Shown here piece by piece: positions 17,627 to 26,322 of a DNA stretch of 64,000 nucleotides. The DNA is from an uncultured Burkholderiales bacterium (GTDB lineage: Bacteria; Pseudomonadota; Gammaproteobacteria; Burkholderiales; Burkholderiaceae_C), in assembly GCA_903820745.1 (NCBI GenBank), contig CAIJIT010000284.1, positions 28,133 through 92,132 of the forward strand, in the 5' to 3' direction. A program made the translations under genes and the position numbers. Within the stretch, counting starts at the first letter, position 1. Every line of letters begins with the position of its first letter. The notes below the pieces were generated by a model, which ran no database searches, was not told the origin of the DNA, and worked only from the letters and a program-made list of their open reading frames with translations.

Positions 17627-18292
17627 TTATCTTTTTGCGGAAGCGTTGAAACGCGCGCTCGTCGGCCCGTCGAAACTCAAATGCGCGCGCAAATGGTCGT
17701 AATCGAAACTCCGGGCATGCAACTCGCTACCGGCATGAATCAAAGTCACCGGCAAATGCGAACGCAGTTGTTCGGTATTCGCCAGCAACTGCAAAAACTC
17801 CCCGCGCACCTCCAGCCTTGGCGCAGACAGGGCCGCCCCTTGCTGCTTGCTGTCGAAACGCCGCAAATTCACTTTGCCCAGCAATTGAATTTCACTCGCA
17901 TTGCCGTTCGAGATCGCCCGGCCGGCTGTGGCCAAGGTCTGGCTGCCGTCAGCAGCGATCGCGCGCAGTCGCACCCCGTCAATTTCAAGCGTATCGGTAT
18001 CCGGAAAATGCCGCAACTCGCTACCTTCAATCCGGATGCGCAGCCGCCCATCGGCACCGATGCGCTGTAGGTCGAAGTTTTTCATGCTGTAGTCGGGCAG
18101 GTGCCGAGGGGCGATTGCCTCGGTCGGCCCTTCGAGCAAAGGCGTGTTTTTCACCAACCACCAGGTCCCGCTGGCCAGCACGGCCATCACCACCAAGGGC
18201 AGATAAGCCGCAAGCAGGGCCTGGACCCGCCAGACCAGCGGCTGCACCGGGCTCGGAGCCAGACCGAACGAGGATGGCGCCAGCACCGCCAT
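17627..18292 (-). CDS. lptC: LPS export protein LptC
   Basis: LptC is the bitopic inner-membrane component that hands lipopolysaccharide from LptB2FG to LptA. It is 221 residues from the ATG at 18292, which overlaps the kdsC stop by one base (TGATG). A membrane helix lies near residues 25-50, and the periplasmic beta-jellyroll follows with PDYSMKNFDLQRIGADG and LPVTLIHAGSELHARSFDYDH. Normally lptA and lptB follow. Here a terminator and the RRM gene follow instead, so the partners must lie elsewhere. Confidence 0.88.
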   Translation of the reverse strand: MAVLAPSSFGLAPSPVQPLVWRVQALLAAYLPLVVMAVLASGTWWLVKNTPLLEGPTEAIAPRHLPDYSMKNFDLQRIGADGRLRIRIEGSELRHFPDTDTLEIDGVRLRAIAADGSQTLATAGRAISNGNASEIQLLGKVNLRRFDSKQQGAALSAPRLEVRGEFLQLLANTEQLRSHLPVTLIHAGSELHARSFDYDHLRAHLSFDGPTSARFNASAKR

Positions 18293-18867
18293 CAAGCCCC
18301 TCCGTCGAGGGTGTCGAGGTGACCGTTCAACAACTGTACATAGCGCCCATTGGCCTGCAGCAGCAAGTCACAGCATTCGCGTGCAGCGCCGCGCCCGCCT
18401 TCCGCCTGCGTCACGTAATGCGCGATGGCTTTGACCTCGGCATGGGCTTGCGCTGGCACACAGGCAAAACCAGCGCGGGTCAACAAGGGCAGATCGGGCC
18501 AGTCATCCCCCATCACCGCCACTTCGGCCCATTGCAGGCCAAGCTGATCAAGCAGCGGCTGCGCCACAGCCAGTTTGTCACGCGCACCGTAAGCGGCAAA
18601 TGGCAAGCCCAGATCGGCAACGCGGCGGCGCACTGCAGGTGAATCCCGCCCGGTGATGATGATTGGCGTGATGCCGCCCTGCACCAGCAACTTCAAGCCA
18701 TGCCCATCGAGGCTTGAAAAAGCCTTGAAGCTTTCGCCCTGCTCGCCAATGTAGATGCTGCCATCGGTCAACACGCCGTCAACGTCGAAAATCGCCGCTT
18801 TCAGTCCGAGACCGGTGCCTTGCGCCAGCAATAGCAGCTCGGGTGCGAAATGCAATGAAGCCTTCAT
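18292..18867 (-). CDS. kdsC: 3-deoxy-D-manno-octulosonate-8-phosphate phosphatase (HAD)
   Basis: It dephosphorylates Kdo-8-phosphate to Kdo for LPS core synthesis in the cytoplasm. It is 191 residues. HAD motifs are IFDVDGVLTDG (catalytic Asp), IITGR and GDDWPDLPLL. Its length and the lack of a cap domain fit the tetrameric KdsC class. It overlaps kdsD upstream and lptC downstream by one base each. Confidence 0.93.
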   Translation of the reverse strand: MKASLHFAPELLLLAQGTGLGLKAAIFDVDGVLTDGSIYIGEQGESFKAFSSLDGHGLKLLVQGGITPIIITGRDSPAVRRRVADLGLPFAAYGARDKLAVAQPLLDQLGLQWAEVAVMGDDWPDLPLLTRAGFACVPAQAHAEVKAIAHYVTQAEGGRGAARECCDLLLQANGRYVQLLNGHLDTLDGGA

Positions 18868-19856
18868 CAGATCACCTTGGCCCGCATCAGATCGTTGATG
18901 GTAATGGCGCCGAGCAAATGCCGCTCTGCATCGACCACCAGCACAACCGTGATCCGCGCCGCCTCCATCATGTCAGCCGCATCAACCGCCAGCGCATCAG
19001 GGGCCACCGTGCGCGGCGCGCCTGAAGCAACGTCGCCGGCAGTCAGGCTGCGCAAGTCGCTGCCGCGTTCAACCAAGCGACGCAAGTCACCATCGGTGAA
19101 GATGCCCTGCACATGGTCCTGGCCATCGACGACGATCGCCACGCCCAAGGCCTTGGCTGACATTTCGCGCATCATCTCGGTGAAAGGCAGCTCAGGGGCA
19201 ACGCGCGGCAAATCCGCACCGCTACGCATCAGATCACGCACATGGGTCAGCAGCTTTCGACCCAGCGCGCCACCCGGATGCGAGCGTGCAAAGTCTTCGG
19301 CCTTGAAGCCGCGCGCATCGAGCAAAGCCACCGCCAAGGCATCGCCCAAGGCCATCTGCGCGGTGGTGCTGGCAGTTGGTGCCAGATTCAGTGGGCAGGC
19401 TTCTTCGGCCACCGCACAGTCGAGGACGATGTCGGCATGTCGGGCAAGGCTCGAATCGTCCCTGCCGGTCATCGCGACGATGCGCACGCCAAGGCGTTTG
19501 AGCACGGGCAGGACCGCGTTCAACTCATCGCTCTCGCCCGAGTTGGAAAGCGCCAGCACCACATCCTTGGGCGTCACCATGCCCAGATCGCCATGGCTGG
19601 CCTCGGCCGGGTGCACGAACAAGGCCGGCGTGCCGGTCGAAGCGAGCGTCGCAACGATCTTTCGCCCGACATGCCCGCTCTTGCCCATACCCATCACCGC
19701 CACGCGACCCGAACAGGCGAGCATCGCCTTCACCGCAGCGGCGAATGCTGCACCCTGGCGCGGCGCCAGATCGGTCAGTGCCGCAGCTTCGATCAGCAGC
19801 GCTTTGCGGGCAATCGAGACCGCACGGTCGGGATCGAAGACATTGGTTTGACTCAT
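18867..19856 (-). CDS. kdsD: Arabinose-5-phosphate isomerase
   Basis: It converts ribulose-5-phosphate to arabinose-5-phosphate, the first step to Kdo. It is 329 residues. The SIS domain has MGMGKSGHVGRKI, SNSGESDEL and SHPGGALGRKLL, followed by two CBS domains from about residue 205 (LMRSGADLP; TDGDLRRL; TINDLMRAK). It leads the kdsD-kdsC-lptC operon, 63 bp after the glutamate dehydrogenase gene on the same strand. Confidence 0.95.
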   Translation of the reverse strand: MSQTNVFDPDRAVSIARKALLIEAAALTDLAPRQGAAFAAAVKAMLACSGRVAVMGMGKSGHVGRKIVATLASTGTPALFVHPAEASHGDLGMVTPKDVVLALSNSGESDELNAVLPVLKRLGVRIVAMTGRDDSSLARHADIVLDCAVAEEACPLNLAPTASTTAQMALGDALAVALLDARGFKAEDFARSHPGGALGRKLLTHVRDLMRSGADLPRVAPELPFTEMMREMSAKALGVAIVVDGQDHVQGIFTDGDLRRLVERGSDLRSLTAGDVASGAPRTVAPDALAVDAADMMEAARITVVLVVDAERHLLGAITINDLMRAKVI

Positions 19857-19919
19857 GCCGCGGAGTATATCGACGGGGCCGGCCCGTCCGTACGACTCAG
19901 CCGCGCTCGCACCCTGCAG

Positions 19920-21191
19920 TCATGGGTAGAGCCCCCGCTCTTGGCGGGCTTGCAGGACGCGGCTGCAAGCGACCACGAAAGCTGCTGTCCGCAGTGGGAT
20001 CTGATGCTGTTCTGCGGTGTCGCAGATATGCTTGAAGGCGCCGATGATGATCTTGTCGAGGCGCACATTGATCTCGTCCTCGGTCCAGAAAAAGCTGCTG
20101 AAGTCCTGCACCCATTCGAAGTAGGAGACCGTCACGCCGCCCGCATTGGCGATCACATCAGGCACGACGGTGATTCCCCGGTCTGCCAGCACCGCATCGC
20201 CATCGGGTGTGGTCGGACCGTTCGCGCCCTCCAGCACCAGTTTTGTCTGCAAGCCCAAGGCACGCGCTGCGGTGATCTGCCCTTCCAATGCGGCTGGAAT
20301 CAGCACATCGGTCTTGACCTTCCAGAAGTCTTCATCGGCGAGGGTGTCGGCACCAGCAAAGCCACCAACGCCGCCGCTGCTGGCCAGATGCTGGAGCAGG
20401 TCAGCCATGTCCAGCCCGGCCTCGTTGAGGATCGTTCCGCTATGGTCCTGCACCGCGACGATCCTGGCGCCGGCATGAGCGAACAGCTTGGCGGCTACCG
20501 AGCCGACATTGCCGAACCCCTGCACCGCAACCCGCGCGCCGTCCATCGGCAGGCCAAGCCGGCGCATGGCCTCGCGGCCGATCACGAACACCCCGCGTCC
20601 GGTCGCTGCGACCCGGCCCAATGAGCCACCGAGCGGAATCGGCTTGCCGGTGACCACACCAGTGGCGGTCGAGCCGGTATTCATCGAATAGGTATCCATC
20701 ATCCAGGCCATGATCTGGCCATTGGTGTTGACATCGGGGGCCGGGATGTCCTGCTGCGGGCCGATGACGATGCCGATTTCGCTGGTGTAGCGGCGTGTGA
20801 CTTTTTCCAGCTCTTTCAGCGACAGGGCTTTGGGCTCGAGCCTGATGCCTCCCTTGGCACCGCCAAAGGGCAAGTTCATCGCAGCATTCTTGATTGTCAT
20901 CCAGGCTGCCAGCGCCATCACTTCTTCCAAGGTCACATCGGGGTGATAGCGCACACCGCCCTTGCCCGGTCCGCGCGTCAGACTGTGCTGGACCCGATAA
21001 CCTTCGTAATGGGCCACCGTGCCATTGTCGAGTTCGATCGGCACATCGACGATCAGGATGCGCTTGGGCCGGCGCAGGGTCTCGACCCAGCGAGCCAGCG
21101 GGCCCAGATAGGGCTCCACCGCATCGATCTGGGACAGATAGGTACCCCAGGGACTATTGCGGGTCGGGGAAACAAAAGACAGTTTCGACAT
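19920..21191 (-). CDS. gdhA: Glu/Leu/Phe/Val-type glutamate dehydrogenase
   Basis: It catalyses the NAD(P)-dependent interconversion of glutamate and 2-oxoglutarate plus ammonia. It is 423 residues from ATG 21191, chosen because GGAG lies 7 nt upstream. Substrate and catalytic motifs [11 protein letters not shown] and [12 protein letters not shown] are present, and the Rossmann region has [10 protein letters not shown]. Length and motifs fit the 420-residue hexameric class. Confidence 0.93.
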   Translation of the reverse strand: MSKLSFVSPTRNSPWGTYLSQIDAVEPYLGPLARWVETLRRPKRILIVDVPIELDNGTVAHYEGYRVQHSLTRGPGKGGVRYHPDVTLEEVMALAAWMTIKNAAMNLPFGGAKGGIRLEPKALSLKELEKVTRRYTSEIGIVIGPQQDIPAPDVNTNGQIMAWMMDTYSMNTGSTATGVVTGKPIPLGGSLGRVAATGRGVFVIGREAMRRLGLPMDGARVAVQGFGNVGSVAAKLFAHAGARIVAVQDHSGTILNEAGLDMADLLQHLASSGGVGGFAGADTLADEDFWKVKTDVLIPAALEGQITAARALGLQTKLVLEGANGPTTPDGDAVLADRGITVVPDVIANAGGVTVSYFEWVQDFSSFFWTEDEINVRLDKIIIGAFKHICDTAEQHQIPLRTAAFVVACSRVLQARQERGLYP

Positions 21192-21331
21192 GCGGGACTC
21201 CATTGCTTTCAGGTGCAGTCAACGGTAGCGCGAACCCGCAGCACTTGGGCGGCAATTCAAAGCCTTGTGAGCATGCCGCCATGCTCTGAACGCATAGTGG
21301 GAAGTTCAGGGGGCTGACCGACCCAGCGAAG

Positions 21332-22159
21332 TCAGAGCCGGCAATGCTGCAGCGCCGGCAATTGCCTGCGCACCTGCGCCAACCTGGCCCGGTCGAGTTC
21401 GGCCAGCACCAGGCCCTCGCCTTCCGGCAGGCAGGCCAGCACCTCGCCCCAGGGGTCGATGATCATCGTATGGCCCCAGGTCCGCCGGCCGTTTTCATGC
21501 AAGCCACCCTGAGCCGGCGCGATCACATAAGCCTGGTTCTCGACCGCACGGGCGCGCAGCAGCAAGTCCCAATGTTTCTCGCCAGTCGTGTAAGTGAATG
21601 CAGAAGGCACGCTGATCAGGTCACAAGCGGGCTGACCCGGCTCGAAGCTCATGCGCCGGTACAACTCGGGGAAACGCAAGTCGTAGCAGACGCTCAAGCC
21701 CACCCTGATCGGCCCGGCCTGCACGGCCACCGGTTCGCTACCGGCTTCCAGCACGCGGCCCTCGTCATAGCTTTCGCGGCCATCGTCGAAACGAAACAGG
21801 TGGATCTTGTCGTAGCGCGCGGCTTGACGGCCATCAGGCGCATAGACGCAGCAGGCATTGCGCACCAGACCAGTCGAGGCCGTGCGCAGCGGCAGCGTAC
21901 CGCCGATGATCCACACACCCAACTGCGCCGCTGTCTCGCTCAACATGCGCTGGATCGGCGCGCGAAGGTCACCCGGCGTCTCGGCAATCGCCAACTTGTC
22001 AGCGTCAGCCCGGCCGATCAGGCAGAAATACTCGGGCAAGGCGACCAGTTCAGCGCCCTGCGCCGCAGCTTCAGCCAGCCAATGGCGGGCACGCGCCAGA
22101 TTCGTTGCCAGATCGGGTGTGGAAACCATCTGGATCGCGGCAATTTTTACATTCTTCAT
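21332..22159 (-). CDS. Carbon-nitrogen hydrolase (Nit1/deaminated glutathione amidase-like)
   Basis: A 275-residue nitrilase-superfamily amidase. The catalytic triad is visible: Glu in VALPEYF, Lys in RYDKIHLF and Cys in GLSVCYDLRFPELYR. Its length and neighbours match the bacterial Nit branch, whose members hydrolyse deaminated glutathione as metabolite repair. The exact substrate is inferred. Its start overlaps the end of yhdP by 4 bases, so both are probably one operon. Confidence 0.88.
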   Translation of the reverse strand: MKNVKIAAIQMVSTPDLATNLARARHWLAEAAAQGAELVALPEYFCLIGRADADKLAIAETPGDLRAPIQRMLSETAAQLGVWIIGGTLPLRTASTGLVRNACCVYAPDGRQAARYDKIHLFRFDDGRESYDEGRVLEAGSEPVAVQAGPIRVGLSVCYDLRFPELYRRMSFEPGQPACDLISVPSAFTYTTGEKHWDLLLRARAVENQAYVIAPAQGGLHENGRRTWGHTMIIDPWGEVLACLPEGEGLVLAELDRARLAQVRRQLPALQHCRL

Positions 22160-25100
22160 GGTGCGCTCGCCCCTTTGCTCGGTACTTCAATCCGGTGCTC
22201 AACCCGCTCGACTTTCGGGTCGTCCCAATTGCCGGTGATGTGGAATTCATGCGTATTCGCTGCTGCCATGGGCCGGCTCAGCACCAACTGCGCCAGAAAG
22301 GCGCCCAAGCCTATCGCCGGGTTGATCGCGGCATAGGCCAGCGCGGCGCCACCGGCGCTGACCTCGGGCACCACCAGCACGCGCAGGTTCTGGGTTTCCG
22401 CCGCCAGGTCAGCGCGACCTTCGAGAAGGATCGCCGCCTGAACGCCGCGCATGCGCAGATTGCTGCTGCTGGCCATGCCTCGCTCCACCGTCACATCACC
22501 GGTCACACCGTCGAAGGCAAAGCCTTCAGCAAACACATCGCGGAAATCGAGCAAGAAACGCCGCGGCAGTGATTGAAGGCTCAACACGCCCAACAGTCGA
22601 CCGACGCCGGGTTCGGCTTTCAGAAACTGTCCGGCATCGAGCAGCAGATTCAACTTGCCGGTCATGCTGGGATAGTCGGGCGACAAAGGCGAGCCACTCC
22701 AGCCAATCTGGCCGTTCAGCTGGCCGCGTCCGCCGCGCAGCACCCGGCCCTGACCCATGCGTTCGAGAAAATTACCGGCGTCTGCCACATCGAGCTTCCA
22801 ATCGAGCTTGGTGCGGCGCGGGCCCGCTGCTGCCTCGCTCGCCCAATTGCCAGTGGCATTCAGGACGGCATCGGCATTCTTCAACTGCAGCTTGGAAAGC
22901 CGCCAGTCGCGCGCCGCACCGCTGGCCTGAGCTTCCACTTCCAAGCGCCCGAGATGCTTGCCGCGCAACTCGAAATCATCGATCACGATGTCCAGTGCCG
23001 GCACGTTGACCGGCTGATTTTCCAGCAATTGGCTGACCGAGTCAGCATCCTGTTTGGGCAAGGCCAGCCTTGCCAGCCGCGCAAAGACACGCCCGGCGTT
23101 GGTCGCGGTCGCAGCGCGCCATTCCAGGTAACCACTCAACTGTTGCGCATCGAGCGTGATGCGCCAGTTGCCCTGCTCGGGCGCCCGCGTGATGCCCGCC
23201 ACCACCTGGGTCAGAGGCCGACCGGACAACTGCAGGCTTTGCGCCCGCAAGGCGATCTGGTTCGGTGCATAGCCGCTGTCGAGCGTTTCGCCGCCGAAAA
23301 ATCGCTGCGCCGTTGTTGACCACTCATCCAGATTGACGCTGGCCAGATTAGCCTGGAACTGCACCCCGGAAGCCGGTAACGGTGGCAAATTCTCCTGCAC
23401 GCTGACGGCGCCGCGCAGCACCCGCGCCGGCTCGCTGCTCAGATCGCGCTGGTACTGCAGATGCAAGGCATTGCCCAGATCGATACGCAACTCGTCACGC
23501 GCGAGGCCTTGCAAGCTCGATTGAAGACGCAGCGGCAACAGGCTTTCGGCATCCTTGCGCAGCGGCGCGGGCAGGTCAAGCGCAATCCCGGCCAGGTTGC
23601 TCGTCAGCGTGTACTCGGCCTGCCCCTGCACGAATCCCAGTTGCAGGCGGTAGGTCGATTGCCCGCTCGCCGCCTGTGCCAGCTTCGCAGCCAGCCCCAG
23701 TTCAGGCGTGCGGCGCAGGCCTTCGGCCGTGGCCAGACCCTGCGCGGTAAAACGCAGACTGCCATCGCGTTGACTGCCGCCTTCAACCGTTGTATCGCCG
23801 CCAGCCAGCCTGGCCTGACCCGCCTGCACCGTCACGCCATTGCGGTCAAACAAGACCTTGCCGCGGGCATTGCCCAGCAGCGGCATATCCGGGCGAATGC
23901 GCAGATCATTGCCGGACAATTGGACACTACCCTTGATGGCAGTCTTGTTCAGATCAGCCAGCGGCAACTGCAGCCCCAGGCTGAGCAAGGCCGGGCCGGT
24001 GCTGCTGGACTGGGCCAGCGCGGCACCGGTCCAATCATTGACTGGCGAGGCCTTCATGAAACGCAGCAACTCGGCTGCCGGGCCGCGCCCGGTGCCCTCG
24101 ATCTCGAGCACAGGCTTGTCAAGCAGGTTTTTGATGTCGCCATTGACCGTCAACAGCTCATAGCCCAGTACCTTCGCTCGGCCATTGCGGATTTGCATGC
24201 TGCCGCGGTCGAACAGCAGTTCGGCATCGATATGCTCCAGAATAGGCCATGCCAGCGGCTGCCCGGCAACTGGCGGCACATAGGCCAGCGTCACATCGCG
24301 CGCCTGGGCCGTGATCCGGAACTGCCCGGCATGACCTGCGTTGAAGGGAAAATCCACCAACTCGCCGCGCAGCTTGATTGCCACAGCGCGGACCTCGCCG
24401 CTGCGGATCGCGTCTTTCAGGTAGCTGTGAACCGACTCGCCAAGGCTCAGCGGAAGGTAGGCTTGCACCTTGTTGGCAACGATGCGGTCGATGCGCCCGG
24501 TCAAATCGAGGTTGCCAGCAGCACTGCGACCACTGCGCCAGACCGCATCGAATTCGCCACGCAGATCGGCGTTGTTGAACTGCAATCCGCTGACCTTCAA
24601 CTCGATTTGCTTGTTGCCCGGCTCGATGCGCCAATCCAGATTGGCCGCCAGCCGCTGCAAGGGCAGCAGTCGCTGTTCAAGCAGCCCCGGCCAGTCCAGC
24701 ACGCCATCGGCCAAGGTCAGTTGTGCCGTTCCGCCATGCTCATTGGCCTCGAGTTGCAGCGCCACACCCGCCAAGCCAGGATGGCCGAGGCTTTGATGCG
24801 CAGCCGCTGGCAGACTGGCCAAGCGCAAGCCATCGATCCTGGCCTTCACCCGGTAACTGCGCGGCGCGTCTAGCGGTCCATCCCAGAGCGCGATGAAGTC
24901 AGTCAGTAGCCCCTGAGGCGCCAGCTTGCCAAGCCGGGCTCGGGGTTCGGCTCCGATCGGCAGGCGCTGAGCGATCTGGGCCATCAACGCCAGATCAAGG
25001 CGCTGTGCCCTGAACTCGCCGCCTAGCAATCGGTATTGCCGCCCATCCAGACCGACGTCGACACCCGCACCAAGCTCCTTGCCCGAAGGCTCGGCAATCC

Positions 25101-26178
25101 GCAACTGGACATCCCAATCGCTGCGTGGCCAGACAACGCCGTCGCCACTGACGAACCCGAGTTGAGTGGCCTGCAGTTTCAAGCGCTGAGGGTCCCTCTG
25201 CAACTGCAAGCGGCCTTCGATATGCGCCAGGTCGAGCATCTCCGCACTCGGATTCAGACGCAATTTGACTGCGCGCAGCCCCATGTCAACCGTCACGCCC
25301 TCGGGCTTGCCGTTCTTGACGTCAAGCCAAGCGCGCAGCGCGCCATCGCCCTCGCTGAGCTCGAACGGCAGATCGACATGGCGCCGCAACTGACCCAGGT
25401 CGGTGCGCGGCAGGCTGGCATAAAACTGCCCGGTCCATTGGCTCAGATCACCAGGCCGCTTCAGTAACTTCTGGGTGAATTTTCCCTGCAGACTGAAGCG
25501 CTCGCCCCAGTCGGACGGGGGGGTGGCGTCAAGCCGCAGATCGTGTTGGCGCAGCCCATTGCGCAACACCAGGTTCAGGTCGGAGAGTTCGAGTGGGGGT
25601 GCAATTCGTAGCTCATCGATCCAACGCACGCGGCCGTTCAGGATCACCAGTTCATGCTGCGAAAACAGCCAGTCAGCCACTTCATCGGCCAGACCGCTGG
25701 TCTGGGCCTGCTCGGCGGCGTCAACGCTGAGTCCTCCGACAAAGAACTTGCCCAGTGCATCGCGCCGGACTTCGAGTTGCGGCGCCTCGATCAAGAGCTG
25801 GGAAAAGCGCAGTTCAAAGGCCAGCAAAGAGCGCACCGACAACGCTGCCTTGACCCCGGGCAAGCGCAGCGTTTCGCGTCCCTGGGGATCCAGCAGCCGA
25901 ACTTCGCGCAGATCCAGCGCCGGAATCCAGGCCCCCGTATTGACCACAATGCTGCCGATGCGCAGCTGTATTCCCAGGCTGCGCGAGGCTTGCTGTTCGA
26001 GTGCCGGACGCCATTCGTCGATGTGCGGCAGAATCAGCCCGTGCAAGACCAGCAATATCAACAAAACCAACGTCCAGGCCAGCAGCAGCAAGCCGAACAC
26101 CCAGCGGCCCATCCGCCAGAGCAGGCGGGCCGGTGTTCTCAGCCATTGTTGGACGGCGGCAGTAGCAGTTGCAAGCAC
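22156..26178 (-). CDS. yhdP: YhdP-family (AsmA-like, TIGR02099) envelope protein
   Basis: A very large protein with one N-terminal membrane helix and a long periplasmic beta-taco body of the AsmA/YhdP group, implicated in moving phospholipid to the outer membrane. From the GTG at 26178 it has 1340 residues. The anchor VFGLLLLAWTLVLLILLVL is near residue 28. The C-terminal part ends with the DUF3971/AsmA_2-like region. The frame is open to 26337, but that would overlap the divergent glnE start, and those 53 extra residues look non-conserved. GTG 26178 has a weak ribosome site, so the start is uncertain. Confidence 0.88.
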   Translation of the reverse strand: MLATATAAVQQWLRTPARLLWRMGRWVFGLLLLAWTLVLLILLVLHGLILPHIDEWRPALEQQASRSLGIQLRIGSIVVNTGAWIPALDLREVRLLDPQGRETLRLPGVKAALSVRSLLAFELRFSQLLIEAPQLEVRRDALGKFFVGGLSVDAAEQAQTSGLADEVADWLFSQHELVILNGRVRWIDELRIAPPLELSDLNLVLRNGLRQHDLRLDATPPSDWGERFSLQGKFTQKLLKRPGDLSQWTGQFYASLPRTDLGQLRRHVDLPFELSEGDGALRAWLDVKNGKPEGVTVDMGLRAVKLRLNPSAEMLDLAHIEGRLQLQRDPQRLKLQATQLGFVSGDGVVWPRSDWDVQLRIAEPSGKELGAGVDVGLDGRQYRLLGGEFRAQRLDLALMAQIAQRLPIGAEPRARLGKLAPQGLLTDFIALWDGPLDAPRSYRVKARIDGLRLASLPAAAHQSLGHPGLAGVALQLEANEHGGTAQLTLADGVLDWPGLLEQRLLPLQRLAANLDWRIEPGNKQIELKVSGLQFNNADLRGEFDAVWRSGRSAAGNLDLTGRIDRIVANKVQAYLPLSLGESVHSYLKDAIRSGEVRAVAIKLRGELVDFPFNAGHAGQFRITAQARDVTLAYVPPVAGQPLAWPILEHIDAELLFDRGSMQIRNGRAKVLGYELLTVNGDIKNLLDKPVLEIEGTGRGPAAELLRFMKASPVNDWTGAALAQSSSTGPALLSLGLQLPLADLNKTAIKGSVQLSGNDLRIRPDMPLLGNARGKVLFDRNGVTVQAGQARLAGGDTTVEGGSQRDGSLRFTAQGLATAEGLRRTPELGLAAKLAQAASGQSTYRLQLGFVQGQAEYTLTSNLAGIALDLPAPLRKDAESLLPLRLQSSLQGLARDELRIDLGNALHLQYQRDLSSEPARVLRGAVSVQENLPPLPASGVQFQANLASVNLDEWSTTAQRFFGGETLDSGYAPNQIALRAQSLQLSGRPLTQVVAGITRAPEQGNWRITLDAQQLSGYLEWRAATATNAGRVFARLARLALPKQDADSVSQLLENQPVNVPALDIVIDDFELRGKHLGRLEVEAQASGAARDWRLSKLQLKNADAVLNATGNWASEAAAGPRRTKLDWKLDVADAGNFLERMGQGRVLRGGRGQLNGQIGWSGSPLSPDYPSMTGKLNLLLDAGQFLKAEPGVGRLLGVLSLQSLPRRFLLDFRDVFAEGFAFDGVTGDVTVERGMASSSNLRMRGVQAAILLEGRADLAAETQNLRVLVVPEVSAGGAALAYAAINPAIGLGAFLAQLVLSRPMAAANTHEFHITGNWDDPKVERVEHRIEVPSKGASAP

Positions 26179-26322
26179 GTTGATGAGGGGTGCTCGCCGT
26201 GGAGCCAGTAAATTGTGAATCGATGACCTCGGTTCGGAGATTTGGCGCAGGCCTGGCGGATGCCGGCCTGTTGCGTTTCTCCGCGGCGGTGTCGGAGCGA
26301 ATCTAGCACAGCGCAGCGACCT

